A DNA stretch of 5,618 nucleotides from Novosphingobium sp. GTDB lineage: Bacteria; Pseudomonadota; Alphaproteobacteria; Sphingomonadales; Sphingomonadaceae. The DNA is taken from NCBI GenBank assembly GCA_030830245.1, contig JAURNJ010000191.1, positions 1-5,618 on the forward strand. The letters run 5' to 3'. The position numbers were made by a program, and so were the translations under genes. Positions 1 through 5,618 of the stretch are shown one piece after another. How positions within the stretch are numbered: the stretch's first letter is position 1; every line of letters starts with the position of its first letter. The notes under the pieces were generated by a model. That model saw nothing but the letters and a program-made list of their open reading frames with translations. It searched no databases and was not told the origin of the DNA.

Positions 1-674
1 GCCTTTTGCACAATACCCTGCGACAGCGGGCCACCTTTCGCGCCGCGAAACAGCGGCTCGCCTGGCGACAATGGCCAGGGGCACTGCGCCGCGTAATCCG
101 AAACCGCTTGCCGCACCAATGGCAGGATCGGCACCATGCGCTGCTTGCCGCCCTTGCCGGTCACGACAATCGTATCGCCCATGGGCAGGACCGATCCGGG
201 CAGCGAAAGCGCCTCGGCAATGCGCAGCCCCGCGCCATAGAGGAGCATCAGCACTGCCCGGTCGCGCCCGCCGATCCACGGTTCAGCTGCGTCCTCGGCA
301 ACCAGGTCGGCGAGATTGACCGCATCGTCGGGCGTTAGCGGGCGGGGAATGCCTTTCTTCACGCGCGGACCCTTGATGCGCGGCGGCGCGGCCTCGTCGG
401 CGCCGGACTGGCGGCGGGCAAAGGCGATGAACGCCTTCAGTGCCGACAGTTCGCGGGCCGCAGAGGCATTGCCCAGCCCCTCCGCTCGCCGCCTTGCCAG
501 CTGCGCGCGCAGGTCCGCCGGGGCGAGTGAAGCGATGGCATGCCAGTCATCCAGCCCTGCCGCATCGACAAGCCGAGCCGCCGCCGCGCCATAGGCGCGC
601 ACCGTATGCGGTGAGCGCCTGCGATCCTGTGCGAGGAACAGGCTCCACGCACCGAGCATGTCGGACCTGTTCAT
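1..674 (-). CDS. xerC: Tyrosine recombinase, XerC/XerD type (3' end cut off by the window)
   Basis: Site-specific recombinase of the lambda-integrase family, probably resolving chromosome dimers at dif in the cytoplasm. The 224 visible residues hold the N-terminal SAM-like core-binding domain (about 5-90, with SPHTVRAY at 21-28) and the first part of the catalytic domain. Catalytic Arg151 lies in YGAGLRIAEALSL and catalytic Lys174 in TGKGGKQRMVPI, close to Arg148 and Lys172 of E. coli XerC/XerD. The later HxLR, His and Tyr residues lie beyond base 1, so integrity cannot be judged. The family is about 300 aa long. I chose the ATG at 672-674 because it overlaps the hemW stop as ATGA, the usual sign of translational coupling; a second Met follows at codon 6 (657-659). 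A housekeeping Xer protein is favoured over a phage integrase because of its short length to the Arg motif and its operon position. XerC rather than XerD is a guess. Confidence 0.85.
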   Translation of the reverse strand, partial: MNRSDMLGAWSLFLAQDRRRSPHTVRAYGAAAARLVDAAGLDDWHAIASLAPADLRAQLARRRAEGLGNASAARELSALKAFIAFARRQSGADEAAPPRIKGPRVKKGIPRPLTPDDAVNLADLVAEDAAEPWIGGRDRAVLMLLYGAGLRIAEALSLPGSVLPMGDTIVVTGKGGKQRMVPILPLVRQAVSDYAAQCPWPLSPGEPLFRGAKGGPLSQGIVQK

Positions 675-1822
675 GCAGACACCAGAGCCTCTGGCACCAG
701 TTCGCCGAGCAGGGCATCGAGCAGAGGCATCCCGGCAGGGGTAAGTCCCATCCGGCTGCCTTCGAACCACACCAGTCCCTGTCGCTGGTAGAGCGAGGAG
801 CGAGGCCCGTCGTGGAGATCCGTGGGGGACAGGCCGAAACGCGCGGCAAGCTGCGCAAGGTCTACCCCTTCGGCGAGCCTCAGGCCCATCAGCAAGGCTT
901 CGCTCGCCTGTTCCCGCGCTGAAAGTGGGCGTTCCTCGGCAATTCCATGGCCATTGCGGGCAACCGCAGACAGCCAGTTTTCCGGCTTGCGATGCCGCAC
1001 TGTGGCCGTGCCGCCGCGCCGACCATGCGCGCCAGGGCCGATCCCGCAATAGTCCTGGTATCGCCAGTAGGCGAGGTTGTGGCGGCTCTCTTCGCCCTGC
1101 CGCGCATGGTTGGAAATCTCGTAGGCCGGAAGGCCAGCCGAAGCTGTCAGTGCCTGGGTAAGCTCGAACAGGTCCGCCGCATGCTCGTCATCGAGCGGCT
1201 CGAATTCATGCTGACGGACCATGGTTTCGAAGCGCGTGCCCGGCTCGATGGTCAACTGGTATAGCGAGAGATGCGTGGTGCCTAACGAGATCGCGCGCGC
1301 CAGTTCGGCATGCCAGTCCGCCGGGCGCTGGCCGGGCCGGGCATAGATCAGATCGAAATTCACGCGCGCGAAGGCTTTCTGCGCGACATCGAGTGCGGCT
1401 AGTCCTTCGGCTGCATTGTGCAGCCTGCCGAGGAAGTGCAAGGTCTCGTCATCGAGCGCCTGGAGGCCGAGCGAAACGCGGTTTATTCCGGCACTCGCCA
1501 AATCCGCGAACTTGCTTGCCTCTACCGAGGAAGGGTTGGCCTCCAGCGTGATTTCCACGCCCTCGGCAAATCCCCAAAGCCGCTGCGCTTCTTCGAGCAA
1601 TGCCTTGACCAGCGCGGGCGGCATCAGCGAAGGTGTGCCTCCGCCAAGGAAGATCGATGTCAGGCTTTCCCCGCCTGCCACCCGTGCCTCATGGCGCATG
1701 TCGGCGAGCAGGGCCTGCTGCCACGAATCCAGATCGACGCTATCGCGGACATGGCTGTTGAAGTCGCAATATGGACACTTGGCGAGGCAGAACGGCCAGT
1801 GGATGTAGAGCGCGCGGGCCAT
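671..1822 (-). CDS. hemW: Radical SAM heme chaperone HemW
   Basis: HemW binds heme and hands it to target proteins. It is a radical SAM protein often mis-annotated as oxygen-independent coproporphyrinogen III oxidase. The 383-aa product has the 4Fe-4S motif CxxxCxxC at Cys12, Cys16 and Cys19 within WPFCLAKCPYCDFNSH. The residue after CD is Phe, whereas true HemN has the longer CxxxCxxCxC, which argues for HemW. Further family marks are GGGTPS (60-65, SAM binding), ITLEANP (91-97), NRVSLGLQ (114-121), the HemW signature HNLAYW (248-253) followed by GIGPGAHG (260-267), and a C-terminal winged-helix-like region ending LTPAGMPLLDALLGEL (360-375). Length is normal and no key residue is missing. 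It starts 8 bp after the rdgB stop without a clear Shine-Dalgarno site, and its stop overlaps the recombinase start. Co-expression with rph and rdgB is likely. This neighbourhood is common in alphaproteobacteria. Confidence 0.96.
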   Translation of the reverse strand: MARALYIHWPFCLAKCPYCDFNSHVRDSVDLDSWQQALLADMRHEARVAGGESLTSIFLGGGTPSLMPPALVKALLEEAQRLWGFAEGVEITLEANPSSVEASKFADLASAGINRVSLGLQALDDETLHFLGRLHNAAEGLAALDVAQKAFARVNFDLIYARPGQRPADWHAELARAISLGTTHLSLYQLTIEPGTRFETMVRQHEFEPLDDEHAADLFELTQALTASAGLPAYEISNHARQGEESRHNLAYWRYQDYCGIGPGAHGRRGGTATVRHRKPENWLSAVARNGHGIAEERPLSAREQASEALLMGLRLAEGVDLAQLAARFGLSPTDLHDGPRSSLYQRQGLVWFEGSRMGLTPAGMPLLDALLGELVPEALVSA

Positions 1823-1830
1823 GGCCCAGC

Positions 1831-2460
1831 TTAGCCGCCAAACTGCTCCGCGACCAGCTTGGCGAATGCGTCGGCGCGATGGCTTATCGCGTGCTTTGCC
1901 TCGGGGTCCATTTCGCCGAAGGTCTCGTCCCGCCCATTAGGCAGGAACACCGGGTCGTAGCCAAAGCCCCGGTGCCCGCGCGGCGGCCAGACCAGCGCAC
2001 CGTGAACGATCCCTTCGAAGACCGCGCTTTCCCCATCGGGCCAGGCGAGCGCCAGCACGCAGTTGAACTGGGCAGCGCGGTCGGTGTCCGGGCCCAGCTC
2101 GCAAAGCAGGCCTTCCACCTTGCCCATTGCCAGGTACCAGTCGCGCCCGGGTTCGCCCTCGAACCACTGCCGCTCCGCCCAGTCCGCGGTGTAGACGCCC
2201 GGCCTGCCTCCCAGCGCATGGACGGAAAGACCGCTGTCGTCGGCCAGCGCGGGCAGGTTTGCAGCTTCGGCGGCGGCGCGCGCCTTTATCAGCGCGTTTT
2301 CGACGAAACTGGTGCCAGTCTCATCAGGCTCGGGCAGGCCAAGCTCGCCCGCCGATACGCATTGCAGGCCATAGGGCGCGAGCAAGGCGGAAATCTCGCG
2401 CAGCTTGCCTGCGTTATGCGTGGCGATGACGAGCCTTTCGGACCCGAGCTTGCGGCTCAT
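1831..2460 (-). CDS. rdgB: RdgB/HAM1 non-canonical purine NTP pyrophosphatase
   Basis: House-cleaning enzyme that hydrolyses dITP, ITP and XTP to the monophosphate and pyrophosphate, keeping deaminated purines out of DNA and RNA. It acts in the cytoplasm as a dimer with Mg2+. The 209-aa protein matches the family from end to end: nucleotide-binding THNAGK (14-19), [12 protein letters not shown] (49-60), the catalytic ALADDSGL (71-78, with acidic Asp74/Asp75), [12 protein letters not shown] (85-96), FGYDPVF (166-172), FGEM (181-184) and the base-recognising SHR (193-195). Length is typical (about 200 aa). The ATG overlaps the rph stop as ATGA, a 4-bp overlap that fixes the start and implies translational coupling. 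Alphaproteobacteria commonly place it between rph and hemW, as here. Nothing in the sequence suggests decay or transfer. Confidence 0.97.
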   Translation of the reverse strand: MSRKLGSERLVIATHNAGKLREISALLAPYGLQCVSAGELGLPEPDETGTSFVENALIKARAAAEAANLPALADDSGLSVHALGGRPGVYTADWAERQWFEGEPGRDWYLAMGKVEGLLCELGPDTDRAAQFNCVLALAWPDGESAVFEGIVHGALVWPPRGHRGFGYDPVFLPNGRDETFGEMDPEAKHAISHRADAFAKLVAEQFGG

Positions 2461-3176
2461 GCCCCGTGCACGGCCGCTTCCTGTGCGGCGAATATCCGGT
2501 CGCAGCCGATCCGGGCGAGGCGCAGCAGCCGCAGCATGCCTTCCTCGTCATAGGGCGCGCCTTCGGCTGTCGCCTGCGCCTCGGCGATCAGTCCGCCTTC
2601 GATCAGCACGAAGTTGGCGTCGGCATCGGCGCTGGAATCCTCGATATAGTCGAGATCGAGCACCGGGGTGCCATTGCAGATGCCGCAGGAAATTGCCGCG
2701 ACCTTCGCCGTGATCGGGTCCTGAGTGATCAGGCCCTGTTCCATCAGCGTGTTCACCGCGAGACGCAGCGCCACCCATGCGCCAGAGATCGAGGCGGTGC
2801 GCGTCCCGCCATCAGCCTGGATCACGTCGCAATCGAGGGTGATCTGGCGTTCGCCCAGCTTCTTCATGTCGCATACGGCGCGCAGGCTGCGACCGATCAA
2901 GCGTTGGATTTCCTGCGTGCGGCCCGATTGCTTGCCCTTGGCGGCTTCGCGCGATCCGCGCGTGTGGGTGGCGCGGGGGAGCATCGAGTATTCGCCTGTC
3001 ACCCAGCCTTCGCCCTTGCCGCGCAGGAACGGGGGCACGCGCTCCTCGACTGAGGCGGTGCAGATGACCCTGGTGTCGCCAAAGCTCACCAGGACAGAGC
3101 CTTCGGCGTGCTTGGTATAGCCAGTGATGATTTCGATGGCGCGCATCTCGTCGGGCGCGCGGCCGGAAGGTCGCAT
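2457..3176 (-). CDS. rph: Ribonuclease PH
   Basis: Phosphate-dependent 3'-5' exoribonuclease that trims tRNA 3' ends and helps degrade structured RNA; it works as a hexamer. The 239-aa product carries RPSGR (2-6), [13 protein letters not shown] (34-46), [13 protein letters not shown] (61-73), [15 protein letters not shown] (86-100) and [17 protein letters not shown] (117-133). Arg86 and Gly124-Thr125-Arg126 coincide with the phosphate-binding residues known from the B. subtilis enzyme. The reading frame stays open upstream to an ATG at 3266, but I chose the ATG at 3174-3176: it gives the family length, puts MRPSGR at the N-terminus as usual, and has a strong Shine-Dalgarno site 6 nt upstream. 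The extra 30 codons would run into the divergent hrcA start. It is the first gene of the minus-strand run rph-rdgB-hemW-xer. The C-terminus is complete (ends AVHGA), unlike the well-known frameshifted rph of E. coli K-12. Confidence 0.97.
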   Translation of the reverse strand: MRPSGRAPDEMRAIEIITGYTKHAEGSVLVSFGDTRVICTASVEERVPPFLRGKGEGWVTGEYSMLPRATHTRGSREAAKGKQSGRTQEIQRLIGRSLRAVCDMKKLGERQITLDCDVIQADGGTRTASISGAWVALRLAVNTLMEQGLITQDPITAKVAAISCGICNGTPVLDLDYIEDSSADADANFVLIEGGLIAEAQATAEGAPYDEEGMLRLLRLARIGCDRIFAAQEAAVHGA

Positions 3177-3182
3177 GGGAAG

Positions 3183-3189
3183 TCCTTTT
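3183..3189 (-). promoter_or_regulatory. Shine-Dalgarno site of rph
   Basis: Read on the minus strand, AAAAGGA stands 6 nt before the ATG at 3174-3176. It is the strongest ribosome binding site in the divergent region and decides the rph start in favour of the 239-aa form over the longer open frame. Confidence 0.8.
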
Positions 3190-3221
3190 GTTCGGGTTCG
3201 GCGGTCCTGTGGCGCAACGGG

Positions 3222-3235
3222 CTTGCCGCCGCAAG
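3222..3235. repeat. Short inverted repeat in the hrcA/rph divergent region
   Basis: CTTGC (3222-3226) and GCAAG (3231-3235) are exact inverted copies around the 4-bp centre CGCC. The left arm is the -35 core of the proposed hrcA promoter, so a bound protein could block it, but 5-bp arms arise easily in GC-rich DNA. It is not a CIRCE element and has no T-tract, so it is not a terminator. Confidence 0.35.
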
Positions 3236-3252
3236 GGGATCGCCTAGATATT
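3222..3252 (+). promoter_or_regulatory. Putative RpoH (sigma-32) type promoter for hrcA-grpE
   Basis: CTTG at 3222-3225, a 17-bp spacer, then CCTAGATATT at 3243-3252. The consensus known for alphaproteobacterial heat-shock promoters is CTTG-N17/18-CYTATNTNNG; the -35 core and spacer match exactly and the -10 element differs at two defined positions (G for T at 3247, T for G at 3252). A housekeeping reading is also possible: TTGCCG (3223-3228), 18 bp, GATATT (3247-3252). In either case transcription would begin around 3257-3261, at or beside the hrcA ATG (3259), giving a leaderless message. This fits the lack of a Shine-Dalgarno site close to that ATG. The match is by eye only; a promoter this short can occur by chance. 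Confidence 0.45.
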
Positions 3253-3258
3253 GGTGCC

Positions 3259-4302
3259 ATGAGCACTGTGCCCGTTACCGAACTGACGTCCCGAGCGCGC
3301 GAGATATTCCGTCTCGTCGTCGAAGGCTATCTGGCTTCGGGTCAGGCCGTGGGCTCGAAAGCCATTGCGGCAAGTGGCGGAATCAACCTGTCTGCCGCCT
3401 CGATCCGCTCGGTGCTGCACGACCTGGAACTGCTCGGGCTGCTTGGGCATCCGCATACCAGTGCCGGTCGGCTGCCTACCGAAGCGGGGCTTCGGCTGTT
3501 CGTCGACGGGATCATGCAGGTGGCGGAGCCCTCACCGCAGGAACGAGCGGCGATCGAGCAGCGCATGGCTGAGCCCGGATCGGTCGAGGCGGCGCTGGCG
3601 GCGACTTCGGCGTTGTTGTCCGACCTTTCGACCGGTGCGGGCGTGGTCATGGTGCCGCGCCGCGAGCCGCGACTGGCGCAGCTAACCCTGGTGCCGCTTT
3701 CGCCGGGCCGCGCACTGGCGGTGCTGGTGGGCGAGGATGGCGCGGTCGAAAACCGGGTGGTCGATCTGCCGGCAAGTCTGCGTTCTGGCGCGCTGGAGGA
3801 AGCCTCGAACTATATCACGGCACGGCTTGCGGGGCGCACCCTGGCCGAAGCGGCAAGGACGATGAAGGCCGAAATTTCATCCGGACAGTCCGCCCTCGAT
3901 GCTGCCTCGCGCGATCTTGTTGAACGCGGCCTCGCCGTATGGAGCGAGGACGCTGCGGCCCGAGCGGTGCTGATCGTTCGCGGCGCGTCCAACCTGCTCG
4001 ACGAGAGCGCGCTGACCGATATCGAGCGCGTGCGCCAGTTGCTCGACGATCTGGAAAACAAGCAATCGGTGGCAGACCTGCTGGACCTTGCGCGCGAGGC
4101 CGAATCGACCCGCATCTTCATCGGCTCGGAAAACCGGCTGTTCGCGCTGTCCGGTTCCTCTGTGATTGCCTCTCCCTATCGCGATCGCGAGGGCAGGGTA
4201 GTGGGCGTGGTCGGCGTCATCGGCCCGACTCGGTTGAATTATGCGCGGGTAGTCCCCATGGTGGATTTCACTGCCCAATCGCTGGGCAAGCTCATCGGTT
4301 AG
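3259..4302 (+). CDS. hrcA: Heat-inducible transcription repressor HrcA
   Basis: DNA-binding repressor that, in characterised bacteria, binds the CIRCE inverted repeat upstream of groESL and sometimes dnaK, and loses activity on heat shock when GroEL is titrated away. The 347-aa protein has an N-terminal winged helix-turn-helix (about 1-80), with [17 protein letters not shown] (44-60) and the signature [15 protein letters not shown] (65-79). The central GAF-like and dimerisation domains follow, and then the conserved C-terminal [24 protein letters not shown] (316-339). Length is normal (about 340-350). The frame stays open upstream to 3124, but that stretch runs antisense to rph and resembles no HrcA, so I start at the ATG 3259-3261. 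There is no good Shine-Dalgarno site; the nearest purine run, AAGGGGA, lies about 19 nt upstream. No CIRCE-like repeat is seen upstream, so autoregulation through CIRCE is not supported here. grpE follows after 18 bp. Confidence 0.95.
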   Translation: MSTVPVTELTSRAREIFRLVVEGYLASGQAVGSKAIAASGGINLSAASIRSVLHDLELLGLLGHPHTSAGRLPTEAGLRLFVDGIMQVAEPSPQERAAIEQRMAEPGSVEAALAATSALLSDLSTGAGVVMVPRREPRLAQLTLVPLSPGRALAVLVGEDGAVENRVVDLPASLRSGALEEASNYITARLAGRTLAEAARTMKAEISSGQSALDAASRDLVERGLAVWSEDAAARAVLIVRGASNLLDESALTDIERVRQLLDDLENKQSVADLLDLAREAESTRIFIGSENRLFALSGSSVIASPYRDREGRVVGVVGVIGPTRLNYARVVPMVDFTAQSLGKLIG

Positions 4303-4320
4303 CTGGAAACCTAGACGAAC

Positions 4321-4905
4321 ATGAACGATCAGAAAAATCCGCAGGACGATCCCGCGGTTGCCGAAGAATTGAAGGGCGTTCCCGAGGAACTGCTGGATAC
4401 GGGCGATGAGTCCGTCGCCGGATTTGGCGGGCTTGGCGGCGAGATGGAGCGCCTGCGCGAAGAGCTGGAAGCGGCCAAGCAGGACGTGCTCTATGCCAAG
4501 GCAGAGACGCAGAATGTGCGTCGCCGCCTTGAAAAGGACATTGCTGACGCGCGAACCTATGGCGCGACCGGCTTTGCCCGCGACATCCTTTCCGTCGCCG
4601 ACAACCTTGCCCGCGCGTTCGACGCGATTCCCGAGGCCATGCGCGAGGACGAGGCAACCAAGGGCCTTGTTGCAGGTCTGGAAGCGACCGGGCGTGAGCT
4701 CGAAAAGGTCTTCGCCCAGCACGGCATCACTCGCATCGCCGCCAAGGGCCTGCCGCTCGATCCCAACCGGCACCAGGCCATGCTCGAAATCCCCACCAAC
4801 GAGGCGGAACCGGGCACGGTGGTGCAGGAAATGATGGCGGGCTACATGATCGGCGAGCGCCTGCTGCGCGCGGCGATGGTCGGGGTGGCGAAAAAGCCCG
4901 ACTAG
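4321..4905 (+). CDS. grpE: GrpE, nucleotide exchange factor for DnaK
   Basis: Cytoplasmic co-chaperone that releases ADP from DnaK and so drives the Hsp70 cycle; the long helix also acts as a thermosensor in well-studied homologues. The 194-aa protein has an acidic, disordered N-terminus (1-40), a long charged dimerising helix rich in Glu, Arg and Lys (about 41-90), a short four-helix-bundle part (GFARDILSVADNLARAFD, 84-101) and the C-terminal beta domain. That domain carries LPLDPNRHQAM (144-154), PGTVVQEMMAGYMIGERLLRA (164-184) and ends in MVGVAKKPD. The usual RPA of the last signature reads RAA here. The gene starts 18 bp after hrcA with only a weak GGAA about 12 nt upstream, so it is probably translated from the hrcA message. 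dnaK and dnaJ do not follow: the next gene is convergent. Confidence 0.96.
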   Translation: MNDQKNPQDDPAVAEELKGVPEELLDTGDESVAGFGGLGGEMERLREELEAAKQDVLYAKAETQNVRRRLEKDIADARTYGATGFARDILSVADNLARAFDAIPEAMREDEATKGLVAGLEATGRELEKVFAQHGITRIAAKGLPLDPNRHQAMLEIPTNEAEPGTVVQEMMAGYMIGERLLRAAMVGVAKKPD

Positions 4906-4912
4906 GCAGGGT

Positions 4913-5533
4913 TCAGCCTGACGCTGGTTCCTTAACCGCCTTGATGGTCTTGACCACGTCCAGGAACACGTTGCGCACCTCGGTTATGCGATAGCCCGCC
5001 GCGCGGACATTGGCGACGGTCGGCCGGTTCATGTCTGGCCCGAGCTTCCTCGTGATCAGCGTCATCAGGTTCATCATGTAGCGGAACGGATACCAGCGGC
5101 TGCCGGTGTGCTCGAACATCAGCAGCTTGCCGCCGGGTTTCAGCACCCTGTGCAGTGCCTTCAGGCCTTCGATCGGGCGCGGCACCGAACAGAAGGTGCA
5201 GCTGGTGACGACCATGTCGAAGCTGTCCGCCTCGAACGGCATGTCATGCACGTCCATCACATGGGTTTCGATGGTGCCGTCGTATTCGGCGATGCGCTTT
5301 TGCGCGTGCTCGATCATCACCGGGCTGATGTCGAGCGCGGTGATCGAAAGGCCTTTGGGAAAGAAGGGAATGTCGAGCCCGGTGCCGAGTGCGACGAACA
5401 GCACCTTGCCTTCCATCTCGGAAAAGAGCGCGCCTTTGGCCGGAGCCCAACGCTTTTCCGCGCCTGCGCTTGCCATCGTGTCGAAACGCGGGGCGAGCTT
5501 GTCCCACTTGGCCTGAGTGAGTGCGTCAGCCAT
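4913..5533 (-). CDS. Class I SAM-dependent methyltransferase, substrate unknown
   Basis: A 206-aa Rossmann-fold methyltransferase of the UbiE/PmtA/METTL7-like superfamily. The SAM site is seen as motif I VLFVALGTGLDI (44-55), the post-I acidic residue Asp68 in ALDIS (66-70), DVHDMPF (94-100), motif II FDMVVTSCTFCSVPRP (105-120) and RVLKPGGKLLMFEH (119-132 region). Motif I is unusual: the normal acidic residue before GxGxG is Phe46 and the first glycine is Ala48, leaving Gly50 and Gly52. A hydrophobic, aromatic stretch follows at about 137-151 (WYPFRYMMNLMTLIT), possibly a membrane-contacting or lid helix as in lipid and small-molecule methyltransferases. The substrate cannot be read from sequence; phospholipid, quinone or thiol are possibilities. 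The start is fixed by a Shine-Dalgarno site at 5540-5547. Its 5' end overlaps the preceding gene by 8 bp, so the two are probably co-transcribed. Confidence 0.88.
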   Translation of the reverse strand: MADALTQAKWDKLAPRFDTMASAGAEKRWAPAKGALFSEMEGKVLFVALGTGLDIPFFPKGLSITALDISPVMIEHAQKRIAEYDGTIETHVMDVHDMPFEADSFDMVVTSCTFCSVPRPIEGLKALHRVLKPGGKLLMFEHTGSRWYPFRYMMNLMTLITRKLGPDMNRPTVANVRAAGYRITEVRNVFLDVVKTIKAVKEPASG

Positions 5534-5618
5534 TGCGGATTTCCTTTCCGTCGCGAGTCACGCCAGTCAGCAAGGCATTGGCGATCCAGATGATCACCAT
5601 CGAAGCCGCCCCGCAGCC
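5526..5618 (-). CDS. C-terminal end of an unidentified protein (5' part outside the window)
   Basis: An open minus-strand frame enters from the right edge and stops at TGA 5526-5528. It encodes 30 residues: GCGAASMVIIWIANALLTG, then a polar tail VTRDGKEIRNG. The hydrophobic run MVIIWIANALL could be a last membrane helix or a buried beta strand of a soluble enzyme; I cannot tell from so few residues and do not assign a function. The stop overlaps the methyltransferase ATG within ATGGCTGA (8 bp), and the methyltransferase Shine-Dalgarno site lies inside this frame. That arrangement is typical of real co-transcribed genes and is the main reason for calling it. Confidence 0.6.
   Translation of the reverse strand, partial: GCGAASMVIIWIANALLTGVTRDGKEIRNG
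5540..5547 (-). promoter_or_regulatory. Shine-Dalgarno site of the methyltransferase gene
   Basis: On the minus strand AAAGGAAA ends 6 nt before the ATG at 5531-5533 (core AAGGA, 8-nt spacer). It lies inside the last codons of the preceding gene and supports the chosen start. Confidence 0.7.

Noticed and set aside
1..674. Phage or island integrase marking a mobile element
   Set aside because: The gene is embedded in a housekeeping operon with an ATGA overlap, and no tRNA, attachment repeat or other mobile gene is seen.
671..1822. HemN oxygen-independent coproporphyrinogen III oxidase
   Set aside because: The cluster motif lacks the fourth cysteine of HemN, and the HNLAYW and GIGPGAHG marks fit HemW.
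1771..2553. 260-codon plus-strand frame opposite rdgB
   Set aside because: It crosses the ends of three confidently called minus-strand genes and looks like a composition-driven shadow.
2466..3053. 195-codon plus-strand frame opposite rph
   Set aside because: It is the exact complement of conserved RNase PH motifs and has no domain of its own.
3124..3258. 45-codon N-terminal extension of HrcA starting at 3124
   Set aside because: It is antisense to the rph 5' end, crosses the proposed promoter and has no HrcA-like sequence; the 347-aa form from 3259 has the normal length.
3177..3266. 30-codon N-terminal extension of RNase PH starting at 3266
   Set aside because: It exceeds the family length, lacks similarity to RNase PH, overlaps the hrcA start, and the ATG at 3176 has a strong Shine-Dalgarno site.
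3877..4773. 298-codon open frame antisense to hrcA and grpE
   Set aside because: Long antisense frames are expected opposite GC-rich genes. It spans the hrcA-grpE junction, shows no recognisable domain, and both sense genes are certain.
4926..4937. Hairpin GGTT-CCTT-AACC near the grpE end as a grpE terminator
   Set aside because: Only four pairs, AT-rich and without a following T-tract; it lies in the coding end of the methyltransferase.

Overview
The window looks like an ordinary, very gene-dense piece of a GC-rich alphaproteobacterial chromosome, most likely a Sphingomonadales member (Erythrobacter, Novosphingobium or Sphingomonas type). This rests on base composition, protein style and the arrangement of hrcA-grpE divergent from rph-rdgB-hemW. 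The taxonomic call is inference. I see no insertion sequence, phage gene, CRISPR array, tRNA or rRNA.

Layout. Positions 1-3176 are a tight minus-strand run, read right to left: rph (RNase PH), rdgB (non-canonical purine NTP pyrophosphatase), hemW (radical SAM heme chaperone) and a Xer-type tyrosine recombinase whose 3' end lies outside the window. Spacings are -4, +8 and -4 bp, so this is almost certainly one operon. An 82-bp divergent promoter region (3177-3258) follows. It holds a good Shine-Dalgarno site for rph and, on the plus strand, a plausible RpoH (sigma-32) type promoter whose start point would fall at or next to the hrcA ATG. Positions 3259-4905 carry hrcA (heat-shock repressor) and grpE (DnaK nucleotide exchange factor). 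They converge with 7 bp of spacing on a minus-strand pair: a class I SAM-dependent methyltransferase (4913-5533) and the last 30 codons of an unidentified upstream gene that overlaps it by 8 bp.

How the genes fit together. hrcA-grpE is a proteostasis unit; dnaK-dnaJ do not follow it here. The divergent operon gathers housekeeping functions: tRNA 3'-end maturation, nucleotide-pool cleaning, heme delivery and, probably, chromosome-dimer resolution. The methyltransferase is a separate unit of unknown substrate. Noncoding DNA is limited to the 82-bp divergent region and gaps of 18, 8 and 7 bp, so no gene-free stretch over 300 bp exists. I looked for a novel system and did not find convincing evidence of one. 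The most informative signal is the putative leaderless, sigma-32-like hrcA promoter.
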